Shown here one piece after another: positions 1 to 10,548 of a DNA stretch of 64,000 bases. Positions within the stretch are counted from its first letter, which is position 1. Every line of letters starts with the position of its first letter. Source of the stretch: Caulochytrium protostelioides (lineage: Eukaryota; Chytridiomycota; Caulochytriomycetes; Caulochytriales; Caulochytriaceae); the NCBI GenBank assembly GCA_003615045.1, contig ML014133.1, positions 1 through 64,000 on the forward strand, in the 5' to 3' direction. The notes below the pieces were generated by a model, which was given only the letters and a program-made list of their open reading frames with translations, had not been told where the DNA came from and did no database searches. The position numbers and the translations under genes are program-made.

Positions 1-2988
1 CGCGGCCGCGCCGGGCGGCGGGCCCGAGCGGCCGCCCGCCGCGGCCGGGCCCGACGGCCGCGCCGTGGCGTCGCGTGCCGGCGGCGCGACCGTCTCGTCG
101 AGGTCGTCGAGATCGTCCAGCTCGGTGCCGTCGCCGAACGGCAGCGCGGCGCGCGGGTCTGACGCCAGCCCTGCGGCCGAGAGGGACTTCGGCGTGCGAA
201 GGAACGTCGTGCCCTGGGCGCGGGGCGCGGCGACGGCGAGCAGCGAGGCGGCGGCCTTCATGTCCGTGATGCCCGGCGGGATCGAGACCAGCATGTTGCC
301 GATGCTGCCGGCGTGGTGCGGCCGGGGCGCGTCGCCGGCGCCCTCGCGCCGCAGCGCCGCGAGCGGCGACGCGGGGCCCCCAGGCGAGGTGGCGTCGCTC
401 GAGGGCGACGCCGCGGCCGAGGGGCGCTGCGGCGCGGTGTGCGGTCGCCCCACGGGCAAACGGCCGGTGCTCGCCGACAGGAATGCGGAGGCCGTGAAGT
501 GCGACGCGAGCCGGCTGCTGTCGTCCGGCAGATCGAGGCCGTCGAGCAGGCCGCCCTCGTCGTCGTCGGCGCCGACGCTGAACTCGCCGGACGCGTGGCC
601 GAGCAGCCCATCGCCCGAGGACGAGCGGAAGGTGGTGCGGCTCGAGAGCAGACTGCCATGGGCCAGGGCGTCGCTCTCGGCGGCGACGCGCGCCGCCGTC
701 TGCTTGAGCCGAAGCGGCAGCGTCTGCATCACCGACGGGAACGCGACGTCGTCGAAGGTGTCCTCCTCGCTCTCGCTGTGGATGAGACTTGCGGTGCTGC
801 TCGGCGTCGGCGACGCGCGGTAGCGCTTGCCTGCCGCGTTGGCGCCGCTGCCGCCGCCGCCGCCGTCGGCGCGCGCGGGGTCGGCCCAGTCGTCCGTCTC
901 CTCGTCCGTGTCGTGCGCCCGCAGCGAGCCCTCGCGCCGCGCGAACCGTGCGGTCGACAGATCGCGCAGCGGCGACGACTGCGCACTGCCTCCGAGCGGG
1001 TCCGACGGCATCCCGACCGACAGATCCAGATCCGAGCTCGACGGCGTCACGTACGCCGCCAGATGCCGCTGCAGCGGGTTGTCCACGAGGTGTAGCGCCA
1101 CATCCGGCACGTCCAAGCCGTCCAGGTCGTCGTCGTCGGCCAGCGGTGCCGCCATCGCCTTGGTCACGGTGCGCGGGGTCGCGTTCTCGTTAGCTGTCGC
1201 CGTCGGGGTCGCCGTCGCCGCCGGCCGCGCCGGCGGCGTTAAGAGATGCGCGGCGCCTGTCGTCGCGGCATCGCTCCGGGCCGCCGACGGCCGGGCCACG
1301 ACCGCGTGGCGCACGGGCGCCGGTCGCGCAGGCCGCGCGGCCGGCAGCGCAGACGAACGGTCGTCATCCGCCTCGTCGCCGCGCGCATCGCCGTCGTCGT
1401 CCGACATGTCCGCGAACGGATCCGCGTCCGCGTCCTCGCCCAGCCGCTGCGCTGCCGCGTCGTCGTCAAAGAGACTGCTCGAGCGCGAGAGCAGTGTCGC
1501 GCGGCTCGCGGGCCCCGGCGACGGCGACGGCGACGACGACGCTGAGGGCACGGCACTTCCGGCGATATGCGGCGCCGCGCCGCCGGGCGGCACAAAGGGA
1601 ATAAACCCGCGCGTCGCGGGCGCGCGCTTGCCCGGACTCGGCGCCGCGCCGCGCGCCGCCGCGGCCGCAGGCGGCGCGCCGCCGTCATCGTCATCGAACG
1701 CCATGTCCATATCGCTTTCGGAGAAATGGCCCGAGAAGCCGAGCGCGCTCGACTGCCGCGACAGCATGGGCGCGACGGGCGCCGGCGACTTGGAAGCGCG
1801 AGCGGGGGCCGGCGAGACGGACCGCTGCGTGGCGGCGGCGGCGGTTGTGCTCCGTGGTGATGCCGACGGCGGCGGCGGCGCTTGTTGCTGGAACGCGGCA
1901 AAGGGAATGAAGCCGCCGCGGGAGGTCGGCTTCTTGCTGGCCGCTGTCGGCGGCGCGGGGTTGCGGGAGTCAGCCGGCGCTGCAACCGGCGTCGAGGTGG
2001 ACGCCGGCGTGGACATGGCCGCGGCGGTGGCAGTCGCCAACGGCGCTGGCAGCGGGGCGGCCGGGAGATCCCGGCGACCTGCCGGAGGTTTCCGACGATG
2101 CGCGGGGCCCCGCGCGAGCGCGGCGCGCCAGTCATCGACATCGTCGTCGCCGTCGCCGTCGCCGTCGCCGCCATCCAGCGGATCGCGGAACACATCACTC
2201 GCTTGACGCAAGAGTGCGGCGCGCGGCGCGCCGGACGCCGACGGCTGGCTCGGCTGAACGGCGGCCGCCGTCGCTGGTGAAGCGGCGGCCCCGGCAGCCG
2301 GCTGCAGGTCGGCGCGGTCAGCTAAAGGGAGGAAGTCCTGGCCCGAGGCACGCCAGACGAGGGGCTCGACAGCACCGCGCTGGAAGGCGTGGGCCATGCG
2401 GTCGCGCGCGGCGGCGGCCGCGGCCGCGGCCTGAGACGTCGTTTCCTCGTCCGAGGCATGGCTGAACCCGTCCAAGCCGTCGTCGTCGATCGCGTCCTGG
2501 AACCGGCCCGACGAGGACGCCGAGAGCCCGGCGTGCGTCAGCGTGCCTGCCGACTCGTAGCTCCCGCTGCGCGCGAGTGACGCTGTCGAGCCGCGGGCGG
2601 AGCCCATGGACGCCGCGGCAGCATTTGCGACAGCATTCGGGGCGGCGTTCCCGGAAGCGGACGCGAAAGCCGGCAGGCCGTAGGACATGCCGAGAGCGCC
2701 GTTCGCCGCGATCGGATGCCGCGCGGGGCGCTGCTGCAGCGGGTTGGCGCTGGCAGCGGGCTCGCCGTCGCTCAGGGCCGCGTCGAGGGCCGTCCGTGGC
2801 GCAGCGCGCGCGGACGTGGACGCCGGGGCGGCATCGAGCGGCAGGATGTGGTCTTCGCCGAGGAGCCCCGATTCAGGGAGATCGATGTCGTCCCACCCGC
2901 AGTCGTCGTCGCTTTCCATCGTCCGAAAGCACCGCGGGACAGGGTCGCCGGAAGGATCGCGGTCGAAGTCGCCGGAGTGCAGCGACAT
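1..2988 (-). CDS. Acidic low-complexity protein, possibly Byr4/Bfa1-like (3' end beyond window)
   Basis: The minus frame is open from 2988 to the left edge with no stop, so at least 996 residues are coded here and the C-terminus lies outside. An in-frame stop at 3088-3090 limits the start, and ATG 2988 is the first Met after it; ATG 2919 is an alternative. The protein is rich in Ala, Ser, Asp and Pro. Short acidic motifs of one pattern recur: WDDIDLP near the N-terminus (about 2880-2897), LDGLDVPD (about 1107-1130), FDDVAFP (about 738-760) and LDGLDLPD (about 525-548). Two RGGFIPF/TRGFIPF motifs lie at about 1890-1920 and 1593-1617. Motifs of the first type, followed by Leu-rich segments, resemble fungal Byr4/Bfa1, the scaffold half of the two-part GAP for the Spg1/Tem1 GTPase in mitotic exit. 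That match is from memory and weak. It could instead be an unrelated disordered protein. Confidence 0.55.
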   Translation of the reverse strand, partial: MSLHSGDFDRDPSGDPVPRCFRTMESDDDCGWDDIDLPESGLLGEDHILPLDAAPASTSARAAPRTALDAALSDGEPAASANPLQQRPARHPIAANGALGMSYGLPAFASASGNAAPNAVANAAAASMGSARGSTASLARSGSYESAGTLTHAGLSASSSGRFQDAIDDDGLDGFSHASDEETTSQAAAAAAAARDRMAHAFQRGAVEPLVWRASGQDFLPLADRADLQPAAGAAASPATAAAVQPSQPSASGAPRAALLRQASDVFRDPLDGGDGDGDGDDDVDDWRAALARGPAHRRKPPAGRRDLPAAPLPAPLATATAAAMSTPASTSTPVAAPADSRNPAPPTAASKKPTSRGGFIPFAAFQQQAPPPPSASPRSTTAAAATQRSVSPAPARASKSPAPVAPMLSRQSSALGFSGHFSESDMDMAFDDDDGGAPPAAAAARGAAPSPGKRAPATRGFIPFVPPGGAAPHIAGSAVPSASSSPSPSPGPASRATLLSRSSSLFDDDAAAQRLGEDADADPFADMSDDDGDARGDEADDDRSSALPAARPARPAPVRHAVVARPSAARSDAATTGAAHLLTPPARPAATATPTATANENATPRTVTKAMAAPLADDDDLDGLDVPDVALHLVDNPLQRHLAAYVTPSSSDLDLSVGMPSDPLGGSAQSSPLRDLSTARFARREGSLRAHDTDEETDDWADPARADGGGGGSGANAAGKRYRASPTPSSTASLIHSESEEDTFDDVAFPSVMQTLPLRLKQTAARVAAESDALAHGSLLSSRTTFRSSSGDGLLGHASGEFSVGADDDEGGLLDGLDLPDDSSRLASHFTASAFLSASTGRLPVGRPHTAPQRPSAAASPSSDATSPGGPASPLAALRREGAGDAPRPHHAGSIGNMLVSIPPGITDMKAAASLLAVAAPRAQGTTFLRTPKSLSAAGLASDPRAALPFGDGTELDDLDDLDETVAPPARDATARPSGPAAAGGRSGPPPGAAA

Positions 2989-4192
2989 GCAACGGGGAGG
3001 TCCGTGGCCTCCCTCCCGGCGTCCAGACGGATCAGGCACGCGTGGGGTAGCGGCGCTGGTACGAAAATTCAGGGCTGGTATGAAGATTCAGGGTCGGGAT
3101 GACCTGCAGCACGGCCGCGATCGGCAAGATCGAATCTCAATCGAGGCCGCGATCGGCAAGATCGAATCTCAATCGAGGCCGCGACGGGGCGGGTCGTTGG
3201 CTGCGCCCCCCTTAGCCGCTCGATAAGGAAAACGGCGCGGCGACAACGAGCGCTCTGGTATGAGGCAACAAGAAGAGACGAGGAGAGCGTGTGGTGCGCA
3301 AGCAAAAGATCGTGATGGCACTGGTGCGTTGCGCACGCGCGGTAGGTTAAGGCCGGTGTCGGGATCCGTTAGCGATAATGTGGCCACGGGTACCGCGATC
3401 ATGTCGGACATCCCCGGTCAACGGATGGCTGCCGGGTTTGTTCCATTCAACGGTCGCACATGGCTATTGAGGGCGATGCCTTGGGAGAATCAAGGGCGTA
3501 GATGGGCCAGGCTGTACATGATCTAAGCCCGGCCGGGGCCAGCGGGCATCAGCAGCGACCCGAGCGGCAGCTTTCCTGGCCCATCCAGAGGCCATACCGA
3601 GCCCGTCGTTCCTCCCGCTAGCCCACCAAGGAACGTGGAGCGGCGATCGCCGTGGAGAGCGCGAGTACATTGCCTCACGCGAGGCCGCGAGATCGGCAGC
3701 CGGCATCGCTTCGCCGGTGGCGGCGGCGGCGGCGACGGCGCAAGCACCGACGAGTCGTGCGCAAGGACGCGGGGGGGCTGCCCCGCGGCGCCCCAGCGCT
3801 GCTCCCCGATCGACGGAATGCCGCCCCACGCAGGGCGGCGCGGCGCCTCATCGCGCCTCATCGAGCCAGGGTTGCCGACGCACCTGTTATCGCAGTATCC
3901 GGCATCACGGTCTTCGTGATCGACGGTACGAACACCGAAGGGCCCTTCCCAGCAAACATGCAGCAGACAGGGTCGTCGACACCATGACCGACATCACGAG
4001 GACGCCATCCCGTCCAGGAAAGGACGCGCTGACGCATCATCGGCACCGCGGCAGAGACGAGTGAGCATGCGGCGTGAGAGTATCGATAAATAGAATAAGG
4101 AAATAGAGTTACACACACAAGCGAAGCGCCCGGACCCAGGATCGCCATCGGACAAGAGCGAGGGCGAGAGCGAGGGGCAGGCATCAGCGAAA
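2989..4192. other. Intergenic, no gene recognised
   Basis: Upstream of the partial left-edge gene and downstream of RRS1. Open frames on both strands are short and show no family resemblance. It holds a 32-bp tandem duplication at 3113-3184. An A/T-richer patch near 4075-4110 is the likely 3' end region of RRS1. Confidence 0.5.
3113..3184. repeat. 32-bp tandem duplication
   Basis: The unit beginning GGCCGCGATCGGCAAGATCG at 3113 is repeated exactly at 3145, and a third copy starts at 3177 but breaks off after 8 bases. It lies about 125 bp upstream of the start codon chosen for the left-edge minus-strand gene, so it may sit in that gene's promoter or leader. Confidence 0.9.
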
Positions 4193-5272
4193 TCAGCGAC
4201 GCGCACGCTTCTTGGCGCGGAGGGACGACTCGCGTTCGGTCTGGTCGATCTCGCGACGGAGCGTGTTGGCGCGGTCGGAGTCCTGGTGGACGGCCTTGAC
4301 GGCCTTGGTGACGTTGAGCTCGCGCTTCTTTTGCTGGGCCTTCCAGCCGGTGGTGTGGGGCATACCCTCGCCGGTGGCCACCTTGTGGGCCATCGAGCGG
4401 AGCCGGTCGCGGTCGCCGCTCAGGTCGGAGTTGCTTGCGAACTCGCGCTTCTTGCCCTTCGGCTTGACTTTGTCCTCGCCGGCGAGCTGCTCGTCGAACA
4501 CGCCCAGCGACGCGGTGCTCGACTTGACGCGATTGAGGCGCGCGGCGACCTGCTGCTGGCGGATGAGACGCGGGTTCGAACCGGCGCGCATCGCCATCGA
4601 CTCTTCCACGTTGCGGCGCTGCTGCATCTTGTTCTTCTCGACGTTGGCCTTCTTGGCGGCCTTCGGCGCGGCGCGCAGCGCGTCGCCCGCGTCGCGGCCG
4701 TCCTTGCCGGGCAGGGCGCCGTCGGGCACCTCGACGATCCAGTCGCTGGCGATCTGGTCCTTCGGAATAACGTTGCCCTTGTAGCCCGTCCGCGGGACCC
4801 ACTTGCGCGAAACCGGATCATACTCGGTGCGGTCCTTCTTCTGTTTCTTGATGCCCTTGGCCTGGGCGAACTTCTCCCAGCGCGTCATGAGCTTCTGGGA
4901 GGGCAGCGGCATCGCGCGGGGCAGGCGCGTCGTGCCCGCCGGCAGGAACACGCACGGCGCGCCCTCGCCGAACTGGCCCGCGGCCTGCGACGCCGTGCGC
5001 CGCGGCAGCGAGAAGATGGCATTCACAAGCGCCTGCGTCGCGTCGCGCGCGAGCTGCTTGATGAAGCCGTCCGCGACGTACTGCTCGGGGTAGATCACGT
5101 TGTCGTCGAAGGCCACCATGTTGCCGACGTCCACCGAGACCGGCACCGGCTTCGTGACGGCCGCCGACAGCGTTTTGGCGGGCGTCTCGGGGGCGAGGCC
5201 CAGCGCGGCCAGGTCGGTCGCCGGCGGGCCCTGGGCGACAATGTCGTCGGTGGTCTTGAGCGGACCCGGCAT
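4193..5272 (-). CDS. RRS1: Ribosome biogenesis regulatory protein Rrs1
   Basis: A 359-residue nucleolar protein for 60S subunit assembly. In the known family, Rrs1 works with Rpf2 to bring the 5S rRNA-uL18-uL5 particle into the pre-60S subunit. The sequence shows the family signature in order: a short acidic N-terminal helix with DVGNMVAFDDN, a conserved LPR-x-MPLPSQKLMTRWEKFA segment, the KKQKKDRTEYD and RKWVPRTGYKGN block, then a basic C-terminal tail ending KKRARR. The reading frame continues upstream to 5458, but only through a GTG. The first ATG is at 5272 (MPGPLKTTDD), which fits the usual family length. Single exon. Its partner uL18 is encoded 16 kb away in this window. Confidence 0.95.
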   Translation of the reverse strand: MPGPLKTTDDIVAQGPPATDLAALGLAPETPAKTLSAAVTKPVPVSVDVGNMVAFDDNVIYPEQYVADGFIKQLARDATQALVNAIFSLPRRTASQAAGQFGEGAPCVFLPAGTTRLPRAMPLPSQKLMTRWEKFAQAKGIKKQKKDRTEYDPVSRKWVPRTGYKGNVIPKDQIASDWIVEVPDGALPGKDGRDAGDALRAAPKAAKKANVEKNKMQQRRNVEESMAMRAGSNPRLIRQQQVAARLNRVKSSTASLGVFDEQLAGEDKVKPKGKKREFASNSDLSGDRDRLRSMAHKVATGEGMPHTTGWKAQQKKRELNVTKAVKAVHQDSDRANTLRREIDQTERESSLRAKKRARR

Positions 5273-7430
5273 GATCGGTATTTCAGAAGGGTGGGGCGGG
5301 GAATACGGGGGCAAGCAAGAAAGCGGAAGGTCGGCGAGAGGACAACTCCAACGATAGAGAAGGGTGCGGAGCAGCGCGAACGAACGAATCGACCGTCGTG
5401 TGAAGAGAGGACGATGCGTCGAGAGGCCTCCAGGATGAGAAGACCAAGGAGACGGCACGCGGGACGGAGAGGAGCCAGACGTGGAGCTTGATGATGACGT
5501 CTACGCAAAGATAAGCACATCATCACGATACCGCCTGTCGGTCTGTTGTGGGCGGCCTGGGTTCAGGCACGGGTGTTCCCCCCAACTCTCGCCTCGGCCG
5601 TTGGCCAAGCGGAAAGCTGGGGAGCGCCGGTGCCTCCGCCAGCGGAGTTTCCTCGGTCAAGAGCGACCGCAGGCGCAACGATGGCTCAGACCGCAAAAAT
5701 GAAGAAAACCCGCCACGCTTCGCCGTTGCGAGCGGATGGGCGATGGATCGGCACACAGCTTGCACGATAGGCACCAGGCGGGATACTCGATGGAAATCGC
5801 GTATCACATCAAGCAGGTTGACGCTATTAACATGGACTGGCTCGCAAGGATGGCTGTTCAATTTGATCTGGATCGAGCTTAATATGAATCCATATCGTGA
5901 GCGTATGCCATCGACATTAACAGCAACGTGTGACGTTGTCTTGGGTTGCGTCGGCAACCTGCTGCAACAACCCGATCATGCGGGACTGTCTCGGCGAGGC
6001 ATGCAGTACATCGTCATAGACTGCCCTCATGATTCGACAGGCTTGTGGCATAACGCATCCGTCGGTAGTTTGAGTTAGCTCGAGTAGGCCCAGAGGACTC
6101 GTTTCTGCAAGAAACCGCTCAAAGCCGACCGCGGACACGGATGGGCATACGACTGTTAGTTCATGCGTGACCACGCGGCCCCCCTGCCCACCACAAGCGC
6201 GCGTCTCTTGGCGTTGCGGTCCGCGACGCGCTCGATTTCCCGTCATCTTCACGTGTCGCGATGCCGCGGTGCATTTCGATGGAGCGTCCTGTCGACGGCG
6301 TCGTTCCACCGAGGCACGTGCCGTCGCTGCCTGGCCGCTGCATGGCCGTCGTCGACGCCGTGGCCCGCGCGCCGCATGCCGCTTGCTCTCTGCATGCCAC
6401 GCTCGTTATCCGCATGCCGCTTATCGCTCGCGGTGATGGTGATGGCTGTTTAAGTGATGGCGGCGACGCCCGCATCCGTGTTTGCTTCCAGGGTAGAGCA
6501 CCCCGTCGCTGGCGTCGATTCGTCGGCCGGCGGGAGGGGGTGGCGGCGGCCGGCGGGGGCCAGCGCCGTGGGAGGACCGCGTCTAAGCCGGTGTCGGCGC
6601 TGCGCCATGCCATGCCGGGCCATGCCATGCCATGCCATGCCCTGCCATGCCAGGCTCGCCGCCCGCGCCGTCGCCGGCTGCCGGGATCGCCCGTGGCCCG
6701 CCGTCGGACGCCGCGCCGCCGCATGCTCGCCGCGCGGCGCGAGGTATGCGCGCTGCCGGCGAAGCAGCGGACCCGTCGCCGCCATCAACCGACCCGCCCT
6801 CGGAATGACTCGCTAGGCGTTGCCGGCACGCGGCGTCCTCGCGGCCGCCATGCATCGCTGAACGCGTCGGCCAACACCACCCGCGGCCACGTTATGGCTC
6901 GCGGCACGCGGCACGTTCTGATGACACATCGTCTTCATTTCGCGAGTTGCACGGTTCGCGCCGACAGATACGACTTGGAGCCATTGAGCTGCGTACAGAA
7001 CCTTATCGTCGCTGACAGCAAGCATTCAACCCCACCGGCATCATCGCTCAAACCCTGGCATTCCATCGTCACCCGCCTTCCGACGCTTCTCTTTCTTGCA
7101 GACCTGTCTTCGTTTTTCTTTGGGTTATCGCGCATGGTCGACGCAGGCGTCCCTAGCCACGCGCCATCATCTGTCCAGCGCATGCTGACGGCTGTACCCG
7201 CACAACGGCCTGTCAGGTCCTGGCCGGCCGCATCACGGCCTGACTGAGTCACCGCGACGTCTCTTCGGGCCACGGCCACGTGCCCGCGTCATCTGACGAG
7301 ACGACGGCTGGCAGTCGCCTCGTCTTCGCACGACGCCGCATTGCTATCTGCGGAATCGTCGGCATCGATCCGCAAGTTCCTGGATTCTGCGCTGCGTCAT
7401 CAGGGATCTCTTGGCGCCGTCGCTCCCACC
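5273..7430. promoter_or_regulatory. Divergent intergenic region RRS1 / bZIP
   Basis: The 2.1 kb between two divergent start codons must hold the promoters of both RRS1 (-) and the bZIP gene (+). No conserved protein is visible in any frame. A CCATG pentamer array lies at 6604-6653. The bZIP side could carry a long leader, but no upstream ORF can be singled out. Confidence 0.45.
6604..6653. repeat. CCATG pentanucleotide array
   Basis: About ten imperfect copies of GCCAT/CCATG in a row, interrupted by GGGC and CCTG variants. It belongs to a class of period-5 arrays that recurs at 30.9, 30.95 and 39.2 kb. Confidence 0.85.
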
Positions 7431-10217
7431 ATGAACCCGCATCTTGACCAGCTGCTGCGGCAGGTGCGCGCCGCAGCTGCCGACGCGCCGCCCTCGCAGC
7501 CGTCCGCGCTCCGTTCGTCGCTCGCGCCGTCGCTCGCTCCAAGCCTGAACGGGCCGTACCACGCCGATCTCGCCACGTACCCCGGGCCGGGTCCCGCCGC
7601 GCTCCCGGCGCCGTCCTACGCGCTCCCGAACTACCCTCCGCCATTGCGGCAGGCCGCCGCCGCGCCGGGCGCAGCCGGCGGCCCCGAGTCATGGCACATC
7701 GCGCCGCACAGCATGGCCGCCGCCGCCGCCGCCGCTGCTGCCGCGTCCGTGCACTCGATGGAGATGGGCATGATGGGCCTCGAGCCGCTCCACCCGATGG
7801 CGTCGCTGCCCACACTGCCGCTCTCGGCGCCCCTCGGCGACACGCGCCGCTTGCTGCATCAGCTGCGCGCTCAGGCGACAGGCCTCGCGGCGTCCGCGCC
7901 GCCGCCGCCCGCAGGACCGTCGGGGATGATGGCGCCGCCGCCGCCGCCTGCCGCCTCCTCCGGCACCGGCGCGTTACACCCGGCCGCCACGGACGCTGAC
8001 GCGCAGGACCACGATTTGGATCTGTGGCTGCGCCCGTTCAACCCGGTCACGCCTCGGTTCCCGTTGACGTTCACGGATCTGCCGCCCCAGAACCCGCCGC
8101 CCGCGTCGGCCACCCACGACCGGACGTGGTCGGCCTCGTCCTATCCGCTGCCCGCTGCCCGCGACCTGTCCCACGCGCCGGCGCCATCCCATCTCGCTCA
8201 CCTCGGGCCGCCGCCGCCGCAGCCGTCGTCGTCATCGTCGTGGTCGTCGGCCGCGAAAGCCGATGAGCCCGTGCCGCCGCCCGTGCCGCGGTCCGCCGCG
8301 CCGCCCGCGGCCGCACCGGTGGCCAATCTCGAGAAGCAGGAGTACCGCCAGGCCAAACAGAGCAAGGGTAAAGGCCCGTTAAAGGGCAAGGAAAAGAAGG
8401 GCGCCAAGGGCAGTCGGCGTGGCGCGGGGCCGGTGCCGGCCGGCGTCGTCGCGCCCACGCCGGTGGCCAGCGCGCCCGCCGCCGCGGACCCGTCGGCCCC
8501 GGCGTCGTCCGAGAGCGTTGACTCGTCGTTCGCCGCGCTGCTCGCCGCTTGGCAGGTCCCGACGCCCCCGCCGCCCGACACGCCCGACGCCCCCGCCGAC
8601 GGCCAGCCCGACCTCGCATCGCTGCTGCGCGGCCCCTTCGCGCCGCACGCCATGACCCACTGGGTGCATGCCGCCGCCGCCGCCGCCGCCGCCGATGCCG
8701 CCGCCGATACCGCCGACGCCGACGCCGACGCTCATGCGCGCTCGACGGCCGCGACGGCATCGCCCGAGTCGATCCACCCCGGCCTGGCGGCCCCCACCGC
8801 CGCCTCCACCGAGGCCTTGGCCCCGGCGCCCGCCTCCGCCGCTGCGGATGCGGTCTCGGCCTCGACGTCGGCTGCCTCGGTTCCCGCGCTGGCCGCGGGC
8901 GCCGCGCGTGCGCCGATGATACCGGGCCCGACGGCGCTACCGTCGTTGTCGCCGCCGCCGCCGCGACGCGACTCCCTGACGCAGGGCGCGCCGCTGCCTG
9001 GCGCGAGCGGCGCGGATGCCGACCGCTTCAACGCCGACGACTCGGACGGATTCGATTCCGAAGACGACCGCTTCGACGCGATCGACGACGCGGACGGGAC
9101 CCACGGGACGGACGCGGCCACGGGCGGCCGCCACGTGGCGTCGAGCAACGCGTCGTCCACGGGATCCCTCGGCGCTGGGTCCGGCAGCGGCTCGGTCTCC
9201 GTGTCCGCCAGCGGCGCACGCGGCAAGCGCCCCGAGTCACAGCTCACGTCGGGCGAGCTCGACCGCCGCCGCCGCAACACCGAAGCCTCGGCGCGGTTCC
9301 GCGCGAAAAAGAAGGCGCGTGAGGCCGAGCGCGAGCGCGCCACCAGCGCCATGCGCGACCGCAACGCGCAGCTCGAGCAGCAGCTCGCCGAATCCCGGCG
9401 CGAGACCGCCTGGCTGCGGTCGCTGCTCGTCGACGCCCAACGCGGCGAAGCCTCCTCCGAGGCCGTCGCGGCCGCCGTCGCCGGCGCGAGCGGGCCGCCG
9501 TCCCCGGCCTCGCCGGCCGCCCCCGGCTCGCCGGGCTCGGCGAAACTCACCTTGTCGCCGGCCCCGTCCGCAATGTCGCTCGCGTCGTCTTCCCCATCGA
9601 CGGTCCCCGCAGCGTCCTCCCCATCGACGGTCCCCGCGGCGTCCACGCGACCGGCAACCGCCCTGCCCGTCTCCGCGCCTCCCCCCGCGAAACGACTCCG
9701 CACGGCGTCCGCCACGACGCGCGCACGCGCCGCTGCCTCGGCCGCGGCGACGACTGCCGCCCGTCCGCCGCCGCCGCCCGCCGCCGCCCCGCTTTTGTCG
9801 GATCCCGCCGCCCTGCTCGTGTCGGATCCCGCCGCCCTGCTCAGCTCGCTGATGGCATCGCTCGCGGGCCAGCTCCCGGGCGCCGGCGCCGGCGCTGGCG
9901 TCGCGTACGCCGCGCCCACTCCGACGTCCGCCGCGCTGGTGCGTCCGAGCGACGCCGCGAGCACGCCTAGGGTGGGCGCGGGCGTTCACCCGACGTTGTT
10001 GGCGGCGCTCGCGGCGTCCTTGTTGGCGCACTCGGGACTCGCAGGCGCGGCGCCGGCCGCAGGTCCCGCGGCGCCTGTGCCGGCCGTGACGGAGCCGCGC
10101 GGCCCGACGGCGTCGTCAGCGTCGTCGAGACCCGCCGGGGCGGACGCGAGCGCGGGGCCCCCGTTCAAAAAGGAACGGCGGCAGCGCAGCGAAGGGTCGG
10201 CTAAGTCGCGCAAGTAG
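7431..10217 (+). CDS. bZIP transcription factor, Cys3/MetR/Zip1-like
   Basis: A 928-residue nuclear regulator. The bZIP domain is at about residues 609-670: the basic region RRRRNTEASARFRAKKK has the invariant Asn and Arg of the NxxASARFR signature. A leucine heptad stretch follows (LEQQLAESRRETAWLRSLL). This combination, including the WLRSLL end, is closest to fungal Cys3/MetR/Zip1 proteins that control sulfur assimilation, but the target is an inference. The rest is low complexity: poly-Ala, poly-Pro and Ser runs, with an acidic Asp-rich patch just before the basic region. The C-terminus FKKERRQRSEG is a likely nuclear localisation signal. The frame extends upstream to a TTG at 7341; ATG 7431 in a CCACC context is the start. 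No intron is needed. A direct duplication of a 13-residue segment rich in STVPAASSP sits near 9590-9640. Confidence 0.85.
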   Translation: MNPHLDQLLRQVRAAAADAPPSQPSALRSSLAPSLAPSLNGPYHADLATYPGPGPAALPAPSYALPNYPPPLRQAAAAPGAAGGPESWHIAPHSMAAAAAAAAAASVHSMEMGMMGLEPLHPMASLPTLPLSAPLGDTRRLLHQLRAQATGLAASAPPPPAGPSGMMAPPPPPAASSGTGALHPAATDADAQDHDLDLWLRPFNPVTPRFPLTFTDLPPQNPPPASATHDRTWSASSYPLPAARDLSHAPAPSHLAHLGPPPPQPSSSSSWSSAAKADEPVPPPVPRSAAPPAAAPVANLEKQEYRQAKQSKGKGPLKGKEKKGAKGSRRGAGPVPAGVVAPTPVASAPAAADPSAPASSESVDSSFAALLAAWQVPTPPPPDTPDAPADGQPDLASLLRGPFAPHAMTHWVHAAAAAAAADAAADTADADADAHARSTAATASPESIHPGLAAPTAASTEALAPAPASAAADAVSASTSAASVPALAAGAARAPMIPGPTALPSLSPPPPRRDSLTQGAPLPGASGADADRFNADDSDGFDSEDDRFDAIDDADGTHGTDAATGGRHVASSNASSTGSLGAGSGSGSVSVSASGARGKRPESQLTSGELDRRRRNTEASARFRAKKKAREAERERATSAMRDRNAQLEQQLAESRRETAWLRSLLVDAQRGEASSEAVAAAVAGASGPPSPASPAAPGSPGSAKLTLSPAPSAMSLASSSPSTVPAASSPSTVPAASTRPATALPVSAPPPAKRLRTASATTRARAAASAAATTAARPPPPPAAAPLLSDPAALLVSDPAALLSSLMASLAGQLPGAGAGAGVAYAAPTPTSAALVRPSDAASTPRVGAGVHPTLLAALAASLLAHSGLAGAAPAAGPAAPVPAVTEPRGPTASSASSRPAGADASAGPPFKKERRQRSEGSAKSRK

Positions 10218-10548
10218 CTCGCTTCTCGTGCCGGGGCACCCTTTTCGTTGGCACGAATCCACATGAACGTCTGGGTGAAAAAATCTATAAATAAGAGAGG
10301 GAGACTCGACCGCGATGCCAACAGCGCATCGGATATCATGCAGCATCGTCAACAAAATGGCAGAAAAGAAGAAAAGGGGAGTGGCCGGCGAGAGATCGCA
10401 TTCATACCGCGGGCTCTGCTGGCGTATATAAATAAAATGGGAAGATGCCGATGATGGACAGGGGTCGACCGCGTCGATGGCGACCGGCGGCTGTCGATAG
10501 CTGGCGATGGGCTGGCGACGACCGGTGCCGAAGGACACATGGCATCGA
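10218..10548. other. Convergent 3' region, bZIP and IMP4
   Basis: 331 bp between two stop codons. It is A/T-richer than its surroundings and holds an AATAAA at 10431-10436, so it is probably made up of the two 3' untranslated regions. Confidence 0.6.
10431..10436 (+). terminator. AATAAA polyadenylation signal (bZIP gene)
   Basis: An exact AATAAA 214 bases after the bZIP stop codon in an A/T-rich stretch. It is the only such hexamer on the plus strand in this interval. Confidence 0.5.

Noticed and set aside
65-2206. Long plus-strand frames (250-460 codons) over the left-edge gene
   Set aside because: They are the antisense of a minus-strand frame that is open from 2988 to the edge and has sensible composition with repeated motifs.
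8071-9964. Minus-strand frames up to 410 codons across the bZIP gene
   Set aside because: They mirror the bZIP coding frame; only the plus frame has a recognisable domain.
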